Of a stretch of 64,000 nt of DNA, positions 26,746-33,901 are shown one piece after another. The translations under genes were made by a program, and so were the position numbers. Within the stretch, counting starts at the first letter, position 1. Every line of letters starts with the position of its first letter. The notes beneath the pieces are model-generated. The model searched no databases. It was not told the origin of the DNA and saw nothing but the letters and a program-made list of their open reading frames with translations. The stretch spans positions 558,001-622,000 of the forward strand of contig CAXXHH010000003.1 in assembly GCA_963663005.2 (NCBI GenBank). Reading direction: 5' to 3'. Origin of the DNA: CAINVV01 sp963663005 (GTDB taxonomy: Bacteria > Bacteroidota > Bacteroidia > Bacteroidales > Prolixibacteraceae).

Positions 26746-27061
26746 AGTCTTCGCCACAGATAAACAGACCATTTTTTGCATGACATCAATCTTTTTTCAG
26801 AATTGCATTTCTTATTCTTCATAATATTTTTAATTTTATTGGTATATGCGTTTAGACCGCCAAAAAATATTTATTGAGATTATGCTATACATCAGATATA
26901 CAATTATTTGCAAAATATATATTATTGTTTCTTTATAGAATAGGGATAATTTGTTATTTGGCCAGCAATAATCATAATCTATATTTTATAAACAACTGTA
27001 AATCAGCAATTAAAAATGGGCGGCTTATGCGCTATTACCAATTTATTTAATTAGTTAGACT
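26746..27061. other. 316-bp AT-rich gap with no recognisable feature
   Basis: The gap is very AT-rich and holds no ORF of interest, clear repeat or hairpin with a T-run. It separates the DUF4145 gene from the TPR genes. Confidence 0.5.
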
Positions 27062-27598
27062 ATGGATGACATTTTAGTACCCATTTGTCAAGAACAAATG
27101 GAAGAGGGGAAAGTCAATTTTGAGAAAGGCATATATAAAGCAGCTCTAAAAAACTTTAGGATAGTAGTTTCATTTGATCCCGAAAATTATGAAGCTAGAT
27201 TTTTTAAAGCATTGGCTGGATTTCACCAATTTAAAATTCAATACAAATACGATGATGATATTAATGAATTCACAACATTAATTGAAAAGAATTCTCATTT
27301 ATCTGAAGCACTATATTACCGGGGTCAATTATATAACAAGGAAATGAATTTTAGTAGTGCAATTGACGATTTTACTCAATCAATTTATATTAAACCAGAC
27401 TCATTCATAGTTTATTATCACAGAGGAGTTTCTTATTTTAAAAGCAAGCAATTCGATAAATCAATTATTGACTTAAGTTATTTTATTGAAAATTACAACT
27501 TTGCGAATACTTATGAAGACAAAAAAACTAAGGTAGAAGCAATTCAATACTTGGGTTTTTTCTCATCACAAACTGATGAACTACAACCAAGCGATTGA
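27062..27598 (+). CDS. TPR-repeat protein, N-terminal part of a probably frameshifted gene
   Basis: This 178-residue product shows at least three TPR units: FEKGIYKAALKNFRIVVSFDP, ALYYRGQLYNKEMNFSSAIDDF and VYYHRGVSYFKSKQFDKSIIDL. The frame ends at 27598, but TPR sequence continues in the +1 frame from 27576. Reading five instead of six T at 27556-27561 would join both frames as IQYLGFSHHKLMNYNQAIEYF, an ideal TPR junction. It is therefore probably one gene broken by a 1-base indel, or one with a variable T-run. Confidence 0.65.
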   Translation: MDDILVPICQEQMEEGKVNFEKGIYKAALKNFRIVVSFDPENYEARFFKALAGFHQFKIQYKYDDDINEFTTLIEKNSHLSEALYYRGQLYNKEMNFSSAIDDFTQSIYIKPDSFIVYYHRGVSYFKSKQFDKSIIDLSYFIENYNFANTYEDKKTKVEAIQYLGFFSSQTDELQPSD

Positions 27599-28055
27599 AT
27601 ATTTTTCAACAATTATTGAAATTCTTAATAGCCCAGATTCTTTTGTCAATAGAGGTTATATTCATCTTTCCTATGGCGAAAATAGCAAAGCATTGGCTGA
27701 CTTTGAATCTTCTTTAAAATTTGATGGTAATCCCAATGAGAATTATCTTCTTGAGATTTTTGAAGATGTTTGTAGTTTTAAGAATATACGAGGTGAAAGA
27801 TCAATTGGTTATTATGTCTCAAATTTGGCTTTTTTGCTCAAGAATAATAATAGCTATTTGAATGACGATCTTTATCAAGAGGCTTGTGAATGCATAGAAA
27901 TATATCCAAGCTTCTATCTTGGTTATTTCTTTAGAGCAACATATCATTTTGGTAAAGGAACCAGAAATAAAATGCTAGTTGATTTGGAAATGTCTCTTAA
28001 GCTAAAACCCAATAATAAAATCAGTTTAGCATTATTAAATGAATCCAATCAATAA
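27576..28055 (+). CDS. TPR-repeat protein, C-terminal part of the same broken gene
   Basis: It has 159 residues starting MNYNQAIEYFSTIIE, which is the second half of a TPR motif, so the start is unlikely to be natural. Further TPR-like units follow (FVNRGYIHLSYGENSKALADF and YFFRATYHFGKGTRNKMLVDL). It overlaps the upstream TPR frame by 23 bases. TPR proteins mediate protein contacts; the partner is unknown. Confidence 0.6.
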   Translation: MNYNQAIEYFSTIIEILNSPDSFVNRGYIHLSYGENSKALADFESSLKFDGNPNENYLLEIFEDVCSFKNIRGERSIGYYVSNLAFLLKNNNSYLNDDLYQEACECIEIYPSFYLGYFFRATYHFGKGTRNKMLVDLEMSLKLKPNNKISLALLNESNQ

Positions 28056-28130
28056 AAATACATATTCTTATTGAGCCTGTAAAATGAACTCTGTCTAAAG
28101 CAAAAATTAGTTGTAATTGAACTTTAGACA

Positions 28131-28232
28131 ATGAGTATGGAATCAGAAGAATTTAAGTTGATGAGCGACAAAGCTCTTCAACAGTTGATGAGCGGTCAAT
28201 CTTTAACGGGCAAAGATGGCGTTTTTGCCCCC
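28131..28232 (+). pseudogene. 5' remnant of an IS256/mutator-type transposase gene
   Basis: The first 34 codons read EEFKLMSDKALQQLMSG and GKDGVFAP, the usual N-terminus of Bacteroidota IS256-family transposases. After GVFAP the match ends exactly where the REP array begins (28233). The frame runs on to 28442, but only through REP and IS4-family DNA. An inverted repeat TGTCTAAAG/CTTTAGACA (28092-28100, 28122-28130) lies just upstream. The gene is dead. Confidence 0.65.
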
Positions 28233-28252
28233 CGCTGGCGCGGATTTGTAAT
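28233..28252 (-). repeat. First 20 bp of REP array copy 1, cut by an IS element
   Basis: CGCTGGCGCGGATTTGTAAT is the start of a 62-bp repeat unit. It continues at 29703 after the IS4-family insertion; 20 plus 42 bp give exactly the 62-bp period. The last nine bases are the target duplication. Confidence 0.85.
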
Positions 28253-29693
28253 TAGGGGTGTTCGGAAGAAATTTAAGAACGTGCAAATAGGTGTTGCTGA
28301 TTTTGCCATTTTAGCGGAAAACCAAACTGGGATCGCCACCACATTGTTTTACAACAAGCTTAATAATCAATTCGTTCAATTCAATAGAAATGCGCCTTAC
28401 TGCAGTTTTATAACCTACTTTATTAATCCTTTTATAGAGTAATACCAGCATTGAAGTTATCATAGTCATGTATAGCATTACCTGCATCCCATTTTCACTG
28501 GTAGAGGTGATATGGCTGAAGTTGAGCTCTTGTTTGAGAAACCTGAAAAACACCTCAATATCCCACCTTTTTTTGTAATACTGCAATATTTCCTCGGCAT
28601 CCAGATCAAAGATATTGGTGAAAAATTGATAGGTGACTCTAGTCTCAGGGTTAGTGGCAGTGATCATCCGGTAATGATCCTCAAAAAAAGTTCTTTTATC
28701 AGGTATCCCTATCTGGACTATCAAATCACTTTCCAATTCAAGAGTGCCTAGCTTTCTATTGGTGCCCTTTTCAATTTCTTCAACGACCCGAAATCTTCCC
28801 TCTGATTTAAATCTGGTGACAAATCGAGTATCATTTTTTGATAGTGTTTGATAAACCTCACGTTTATCAACACCCCGGTCGAAAACAAATACTGCACTTT
28901 TACTCTTTTCAGCATATTTAAAGATGACTTGAGGAATAGTAGTACTTTCAGATAAATTTGCTCTGTCTGTAAATATTTCAGACATACATGGGAAGGTGCC
29001 GTCAAAAGCAACCGTATATTTGATTTGCTTCTTTAAGGTCTTTGATCCTATATTCATTCCTTTCTTAAGTTTATTTGCGGCTTCTGCCACCATGGTGGAA
29101 TCAACACGCACCAGCCGATTTTTCTCAATCTCTTCCTGACTGTAATATTGATTGAAAATACTGAATATCAAATTGTATGACTGTCTGAAAAACTCCAGGT
29201 TGATAATTGATAGACGTTCCGAAATTGAATTGTACTTTACCGACTTTTCTCCAGGAAGATCAAAAAGGAACTTAAAAGTGGAACTATTGAAAATATCCTC
29301 CATCGTTCGAAGGCTATTCCGCTGACACTCAACCAAGGAATACAATAGCAAGCAAAAAATACTTTTCCCGTCAAGAACCTTCACATAATGGTTGACATTG
29401 GTTTGCCTGGCAATCCTATTCAATTCATCATCGGGTAACAATGACAATAAATTTATCACCGAGATCTTACTTTTTTGCTTCACAAAATTCATTTATAAAG
29501 CAAAAGTAGATTCCAAGTCTTAATTTAAGTATCAAATCAACAGAAAGTTACAAACAGGAGCTACAGAAAATTGTTGAAAATGGCTGAATTTTCAAATCAA
29601 AAATGCGATTGTAAAATCAAGATATGCCGAAATTTATCTATGTGCTTGAAATACTTGGATTTATGCTAAGTAAATTTCTTCCGAACACCCCTA
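28253..29693 (-). mobile_element. Intact IS4-family insertion sequence (1441 bp) inside a REP unit
   Basis: Perfect 23-bp terminal inverted repeats (28253-28275, 29671-29693) begin TAGGGGTGTTCGGAAG. They are flanked by a 9-bp direct repeat ATTTGTAAT (28244-28252 and 29694-29702), as expected for IS4-family elements. One transposase gene fills the element. Removing the element and one copy of the 9-mer restores a complete 62-bp REP unit, so both the boundaries and the target site are certain. Confidence 0.93.
28311..29492 (-). CDS. IS4-family DDE transposase
   Basis: This 393-residue transposase has the three acidic motifs RLVRVDSTMV, VFVFDRGVDKREVY and the YREK signature in YKKRWDIEVFFRFLK (Tyr-X2-Arg-X3-Glu-X6-Lys). 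These are diagnostic of the IS4 superfamily. The frame is intact, with ATG at 29492. It ends 58 bp inside the left inverted repeat. Confidence 0.93.
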   Translation of the reverse strand: MNFVKQKSKISVINLLSLLPDDELNRIARQTNVNHYVKVLDGKSIFCLLLYSLVECQRNSLRTMEDIFNSSTFKFLFDLPGEKSVKYNSISERLSIINLEFFRQSYNLIFSIFNQYYSQEEIEKNRLVRVDSTMVAEAANKLKKGMNIGSKTLKKQIKYTVAFDGTFPCMSEIFTDRANLSESTTIPQVIFKYAEKSKSAVFVFDRGVDKREVYQTLSKNDTRFVTRFKSEGRFRVVEEIEKGTNRKLGTLELESDLIVQIGIPDKRTFFEDHYRMITATNPETRVTYQFFTNIFDLDAEEILQYYKKRWDIEVFFRFLKQELNFSHITSTSENGMQVMLYMTMITSMLVLLYKRINKVGYKTAVRRISIELNELIIKLVVKQCGGDPSLVFR

Positions 29694-29868
29694 ATTTGTA
29701 ATCCGTGCCCTCACAATTGCTGCTATTCAAGTTAATAACTACCCCGCTGGCGCGGATTTGTAATACGTGCCCTCACAATTGCTGCTATTCAAGTTAATAA
29801 CTACCCCGCTGGCGCGGATTTGTAATACGTGCCCTCACAATTGCAGCTATTCAAGTTAATAACTAACC
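29694..29868 (-). repeat. 62-bp tandem REP array, remainder of copy 1 plus copies 2 and 3
   Basis: Copy 2 starts at 29745 and copy 3 at 29807, a period of 62 bp. Each unit contains GCTGGCGCGGATTTGTAAT followed by ACGTGCCC or CCGTGCCC, then TCACAATTGC and a spacer. In copy 1, CGGATTTGTAATCCG forms a perfect 6-bp stem with a 3-base loop; copies 2 and 3 have one mismatch. These are REP hairpins, and they are inverted relative to the REP at 29918. Confidence 0.85.
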
Positions 29869-29917
29869 ATTTCAAACACTTACAACTTAGTTTAAAGGTT
29901 GCATGGAGTATTGGTAC

Positions 29918-29945
29918 GGGCACGGATTACAAATCCGCGCCAGCG
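29918..29945 (+). repeat. Single REP element on the 3' side of the RAYT gene
   Basis: GGGCACGGATTACAAATCCG followed by CGCCAGCG is the reverse complement of the array unit core and contains the perfect stem CGGATT/AATCCG. With the inverted array copies upstream it makes a BIME-like arrangement. A partial second copy (GTGCCCTCACAATTGC) follows at 29951-29966. Confidence 0.85.
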
Positions 29946-29993
29946 AAGGTGTGCCCTCACAATTGCCGTTTACTTGTTAATTAACCAACCGTT

Positions 29994-30524
29994 TCAATCT
30001 ATAACCACTACGTCGAGGAGTCCTTTCTCTCCGGCATAATCAACAGCGCTGCTGTAAACATAATCTTCGGCCCGATAAACCAACCCTTCTTCTACTGGGT
30101 TTTGGTGTATGTAATTTAATTTCTGTGTAATTACTGCATTGCTCCAGAGTTCAACCGGGTTGTTGTCTGACCGCCAGAACCTGATGCCGTCGGGCGTGGC
30201 AAAGCGTTTGATAAGCATCTCCCGCCTGCTTTCGGCGAAGTTTTCCAAAATAGCCTTGAAGATTGCTTTGCTGGTAAACTTTTTGAAATCGCGAAGGATA
30301 TCAGATAAAGAATAATTTCCTTCTGCTTTGGCAATCAAGTGCACATGGTTGGACATGATGCACCACGCAAAGATTTCCAATCCCTTCTCTTTTTGACAAT
30401 AGGCAAGGTTATCAACCAAGATGTCCTTGTATTCATTGCGGGTAAAGACATCTACCCATCCCTGAACGGCAAAGGTTACAAAATATAGGCCATCCGGGTT
30501 ATGAAACTTATATTTTCGGCTCAT
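29994..30524 (-). CDS. REP-associated tyrosine transposase (RAYT, Y1/IS200-like)
   Basis: It has 176 residues from the ATG at 30524 (MSRKYKFHNPDGLYFVTFAVQGW). The HUH metal motif is in WCIMSNHVHLIA, and the catalytic tyrosine is most likely in QKLNYIHQNPVEEG. This is the TnpA-REP type, which nicks single-stranded REP hairpins. The frame could run 33 codons further upstream, but that part simply translates the REP repeat (ELARICNPCPHN) and is rejected. REP elements flank the gene on both sides, as expected for a RAYT locus. Confidence 0.9.
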   Translation of the reverse strand: MSRKYKFHNPDGLYFVTFAVQGWVDVFTRNEYKDILVDNLAYCQKEKGLEIFAWCIMSNHVHLIAKAEGNYSLSDILRDFKKFTSKAIFKAILENFAESRREMLIKRFATPDGIRFWRSDNNPVELWSNAVITQKLNYIHQNPVEEGLVYRAEDYVYSSAVDYAGEKGLLDVVVID

Positions 30525-30570
30525 TACCAAAGAATTGTTGTTATACAAATATAAGGTATTTGAAAGATTG

Positions 30571-30600
30571 TGAGGGCACGGATTACAAATCCGCGCCAGC
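30571..30600 (+). repeat. REP element on the 5' side of the RAYT gene
   Basis: TGAGGGCACGGATTACAAAT followed by CCGCGCCAGC is the same as the REP at 29918, in the same orientation. It lies 46 bp upstream of the RAYT start codon, so it may also affect its expression. Confidence 0.85.
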
Positions 30601-30693
30601 TCGAATGAGTTTATAGGGCACAACTATTAAATCAAAAATGATAATTTTACCCCCGCGTATTTACCATTTGATATTTCTGATAAAACTGATTTT

Positions 30694-31347
30694 ATGCAAA
30701 AAATCTTCGCTCCGGGTTGTGCCCTTATGATATATAAACCGCATCTGGCTACGAAGCTGCATGCTGTTTTGAAAGCGTATTTTGGGCAGATGGAAATGCT
30801 GCAAACCTGCTGTAAACGTGATCCACAACCCAAAATCAACCTGGAGGTGATCAATATTTGTCCTGGTTGCGACAAGCGTTTTAAAAACGATTATAACCTA
30901 ACCACCACAATCTCACTTTGGGAGTTGTTAGCCCAAAGTGAGGATTTCCCATTTCCCGATTATGGCGGTAAGACCATGTCCATCATCGATGCCTGTCCTA
31001 CCCGCAATCAGCCTCAGATTCACGAAGCCATCCGCATCCTGCTGAAAAAGATGAACGTCAACCTGGTAGAACCCCAAAAGACCCGCACCGAAGGCACTTG
31101 TTGCGGAGATACTTTTTATGGTACCATCCCCACTCCCAGAGTCATGGAACAGATGAAAAAACGCACCTCAGAAATGCCCTGCGACGAGGTGGTAGTCTAC
31201 TGTATTTCCTGTACCAAATCCGTTTTTATCGGCGGCAAACAACCACGCTACCTGGTCGATCTGCTCTTCAACGAAGAAACTGTTCCACAGACCATTGATC
31301 CTGACATTTGGCACAAGGAACTGGATGTCTATATTGCGACCCACTAA
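30694..31347 (+). CDS. CCG-domain (HdrB-like) iron-sulfur protein
   Basis: The 217 residues contain two cysteine-rich CCG-type modules: GCALMIY...LQTCCKRD...ICPGCDKRF, then DACPTRN...GTCCGDTF...YCISCTKS. This pattern is that of heterodisulfide-reductase subunit B and glycolate-oxidase or lactate-oxidase Fe-S subunits, which bind noncubane or [4Fe-4S] clusters. No partner reductase subunit is adjacent, so the electron path is unknown. It is probably monocistronic or joined with the small secreted protein 30 bp downstream. Confidence 0.8.
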   Translation: MQKIFAPGCALMIYKPHLATKLHAVLKAYFGQMEMLQTCCKRDPQPKINLEVINICPGCDKRFKNDYNLTTTISLWELLAQSEDFPFPDYGGKTMSIIDACPTRNQPQIHEAIRILLKKMNVNLVEPQKTRTEGTCCGDTFYGTIPTPRVMEQMKKRTSEMPCDEVVVYCISCTKSVFIGGKQPRYLVDLLFNEETVPQTIDPDIWHKELDVYIATH

Positions 31348-31377
31348 AATGAAGATTATTCATAAAACAAGCCACAC

Positions 31378-31971
31378 ATGAAATCCCTCCTTCTTCTTCT
31401 TTTTTCACTTTTGGATATCCTGGCCATTGGCCAGACTGATGCACCAAAAACCACCTCCGGTGTCAACAAATATTCCCAACTCAACGACTCCTTACCACAG
31501 GTTATTTACAAAAACCATCCTTCAACACATAAAGATGTTGCATGGTTTGTGAATGATCAATTTGTGGGTCAATCTGGAATTACAGCCATGAATCCGGATC
31601 AGATAGCCACAATGAATGTGGAAAAAAAGGGTGTCGATATCGATAACATCAGCTACGACGGAAAAGTTACCATCACAATGAAGGAGAGCTATCAACCAAA
31701 ATTCATTTCACTGAACGGGTTGAAATCAAAATACACCAACCTGAAAGATTCTTCTGTACTGTTTATGATTGAAAATGAACTTGTTAAAGGGGATTATGGC
31801 AAATGCATGGTGGATGAAAACTATTTGCTTCAAATAGTTGTCGATAAGGTTCATCTTAAAAGTGAAAAGAAGGATTTCTGCCTGGTGAAACTGCCTACCC
31901 GCACTCCGGAAAATGTCAGAAAATCAAAGGAGATCAGGATTCGTGGAGCTAATGAACTTGGGATAAACTAA
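31378..31971 (+). CDS. Secreted protein of unknown function
   Basis: A signal peptide covers about the first 19 residues (ending AIGQ), followed by 178 residues. The segment WFVNDQFVGQSGITAMNPDQI resembles the short plug-like motif (V-NG plus NPDQIASM) found in many Bacteroidota proteins related to TonB receptor plugs. The C-terminus has no recognised domain. Its stop overlaps by four bases the stop of a small membrane protein on the other strand. Confidence 0.6.
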   Translation: MKSLLLLLFSLLDILAIGQTDAPKTTSGVNKYSQLNDSLPQVIYKNHPSTHKDVAWFVNDQFVGQSGITAMNPDQIATMNVEKKGVDIDNISYDGKVTITMKESYQPKFISLNGLKSKYTNLKDSSVLFMIENELVKGDYGKCMVDENYLLQIVVDKVHLKSEKKDFCLVKLPTRTPENVRKSKEIRIRGANELGIN

Positions 31972-32348
31972 ACAAATTTCATCACGATCAGAGCCATCAG
32001 GAGCGTAATGATTGAAACAATCATTATGAAGTTGCCAAATTTTCCAACATTTTCTTCCGAATCACGGGCGATGTAACCGGTAATCACACCAATGACGGCG
32101 ACCAGAATCAGAATTGAGGCCGTGATTGTGTAACCGGCCAGAAGGGTAATAGCCACAAGTCCGGGTAACCCGACCAACAGCATCAACAAAACGGTAAGGC
32201 ACCCTTTGGCCTGAATAAACTGAATGAATACTGAAAAAAACTTGATTAGAAAATAGGCAATCAGTCCCACAAAGAGCAGTGCGGGAATTAAAAACCAGGG
32301 GTTGCTGATATCAAAAGTAAAGGCCGATTCCAACGTATTCATGCACAA
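31968..32348 (-). CDS. Small integral membrane protein of unknown function
   Basis: It has 126 residues with three or four hydrophobic segments (near 17-45, 50-72, 74-95 and 104-124). No family is recognised. The ATG at 32348 or the one two codons later could be the start. Low-complexity CT-rich DNA, with CACTTTTCACTTTC-like words, fills the 75 bp upstream. Confidence 0.6.
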   Translation of the reverse strand: MCMNTLESAFTFDISNPWFLIPALLFVGLIAYFLIKFFSVFIQFIQAKGCLTVLLMLLVGLPGLVAITLLAGYTITASILILVAVIGVITGYIARDSEENVGKFGNFIMIVSIITLLMALIVMKFV

Positions 32349-32423
32349 ATGTATATAAAATACTTTCTACATTTCATTTTCCACTTTTCACTTTCCGTTC
32401 TCCATTCTCCTTTTTCCTTTTTT

Positions 32424-33857
32424 TCACTTTCCGACTATTCTCCGGATCATCCCCTGGAACATCACCAGATGTATTGGCAGGAGCCCCCACCAGTAAAATC
32501 GCCCACTCAACCCCTTAGGCATAAAAGTAGCTGTCTGTGACAAATAGAAGCCATCTTCTCTCCGGACAATCTTAAATTCAAGCCATGCCTCTCCCGGAAC
32601 TTTCATCTCGGCAAACAGCAGCAACCTTTTATTCTCACGGTCAGCAATCAATACGCGCCAAAAATCCAATGCATCTCCGGGATTGAGTTCCGTTGCATTT
32701 CGCCGTCCGCGGCGGAGACCTACGCCACCTACCATCTTATCAATCACGCCTCGTACATTCCAGATCCAATTGGCAAAATACCAGCCTGTCTCGCCACCAA
32801 TGGCAAAAACGCGGTTCAGTACTTTATCCGGATCACCCGAAATTTTGAGACTTCTACGATCATGGAGAATTCCAAAAACCGGAACATCAAGGTTTTTAAA
32901 CAGCTGGCTCCCTTTGGTCATGGAAACGGCATCTGTCCAACTGGATGCCACTGTATCAAGATTGATGCGCTCCAAAGCCCGCCTACAAGCTTCCTGGTAA
33001 GTTAAGGGGGTAATGCCCAGCATTTTTTGAAGCCGGTTATCCTTGCAAACCACCTCAACCTTCATGCTATCGACCAGATTTACAGCCAGGTAGTAGGAGG
33101 TGGAAGTCACGAAATAAAGCCAGTATGAAGACATCCTCGGACTAAAAAATGGAATTACGCCGATCCATCTTTTCAATCCGCGTACTCCGGCATATTGCAG
33201 CAGCATCTCTTTGTAGGACAATATTTCTGGTCCGCCGATATCGAATATATCATCATAGGTCGAAGGGTTCAGCATGCAGCCGGTAAGATATTTCAGTACA
33301 TCAGCCACTCCCAGCGGCTGACACTTGGTCTTGACCCAGGCAGGGGCAACGACTATCGGCAATATCTCCATCAGATCGCGAATAATTTCGAAAGAAGCGC
33401 TTCCACTTCCAACGATGATGCCGGCTCTCAAAACCGTCAGGTGTTTTCCGGAGGCCTTGAGTAAATCCTCAACATTCTTCCTGGATTGAAGGTGTCGGGA
33501 AAGCTTTTCCGAATTGGATATCCCACTTAAATAAATTATCTGCTGACAGTTGGTTTTGCTGATAAAGTTGGCAAAATTCCGGGCAGAAACGGCTTCCTCC
33601 TCCATAAACTCGCCGATCGATGACGACATCGAATGGACGAGATAAAACGCCACATCTATGTCGATAGCATGGAGGTGTTCCGGAATTGGCTTCAGCAAAT
33701 CAATTTCGTGGCCGGATACTTTAGCATTGGATTGCTCAGGCACAATCATCCGCTCGAGGCTTCTCACGAAACATGTTACATCATGTCCGCCTGAGGATAG
33801 ATTCGTGAGTAACCTTTTCCCAATATATCCGGTGCTGCCGGTCAACAATACCTTCAT
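32424..33857 (-). CDS. NAD(P)-binding SDR-like protein with C-terminal DUF2867 domain
   Basis: The N-terminal half is an atypical short-chain dehydrogenase/NmrA-like Rossmann fold with the nucleotide loop LLTGSTGYIGKRL at residues 4-16 and VAFYLVHSMSSSIGEF. The C-terminal part from about residue 330 (RSLKISGDPDKVLNRVFAIGGETGWY...WIWNVRGVIDKMVGG) is DUF2867. The two-domain protein of 477 residues is common in Bacteroidota and actinobacteria. Its substrate is unknown. It follows the multihaem cytochrome gene by 44 bp on the same strand and may be co-transcribed. Confidence 0.82.
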   Translation of the reverse strand: MKVLLTGSTGYIGKRLLTNLSSGGHDVTCFVRSLERMIVPEQSNAKVSGHEIDLLKPIPEHLHAIDIDVAFYLVHSMSSSIGEFMEEEAVSARNFANFISKTNCQQIIYLSGISNSEKLSRHLQSRKNVEDLLKASGKHLTVLRAGIIVGSGSASFEIIRDLMEILPIVVAPAWVKTKCQPLGVADVLKYLTGCMLNPSTYDDIFDIGGPEILSYKEMLLQYAGVRGLKRWIGVIPFFSPRMSSYWLYFVTSTSYYLAVNLVDSMKVEVVCKDNRLQKMLGITPLTYQEACRRALERINLDTVASSWTDAVSMTKGSQLFKNLDVPVFGILHDRRSLKISGDPDKVLNRVFAIGGETGWYFANWIWNVRGVIDKMVGGVGLRRGRRNATELNPGDALDFWRVLIADRENKRLLLFAEMKVPGEAWLEFKIVRREDGFYLSQTATFMPKGLSGRFYWWGLLPIHLVMFQGMIRRIVGK

Positions 33858-33901
33858 TCGACAACCTATTTGAAAATGTAGAAAAAATGAAAAACTTCAT
33901 T

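Noticed and set aside
27062..28055. Treating the two TPR frames as a coupled two-gene operon
   Set aside because: The second frame begins in the middle of a TPR helix and one base restores a continuous repeat, so a broken single gene is more likely.
28233..28442. Continuation of the IS256-like frame into a 103-aa protein
   Set aside because: After residue 34 the frame runs through the REP unit and antisense of the IS4 element, so the product is an artefact of insertion.
29694..29868. Tandem units considered as a CRISPR array
   Set aside because: The units are 62 bp with no variable spacers, only three copies, and carry REP hairpins; no cas genes are present.
30525..30623. 33-codon N-terminal extension of the RAYT frame
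   Set aside because: It mainly translates the REP repeat (ELARICNPCPHN) and has no family similarity; the ATG at 30524 gives the normal N-terminus.
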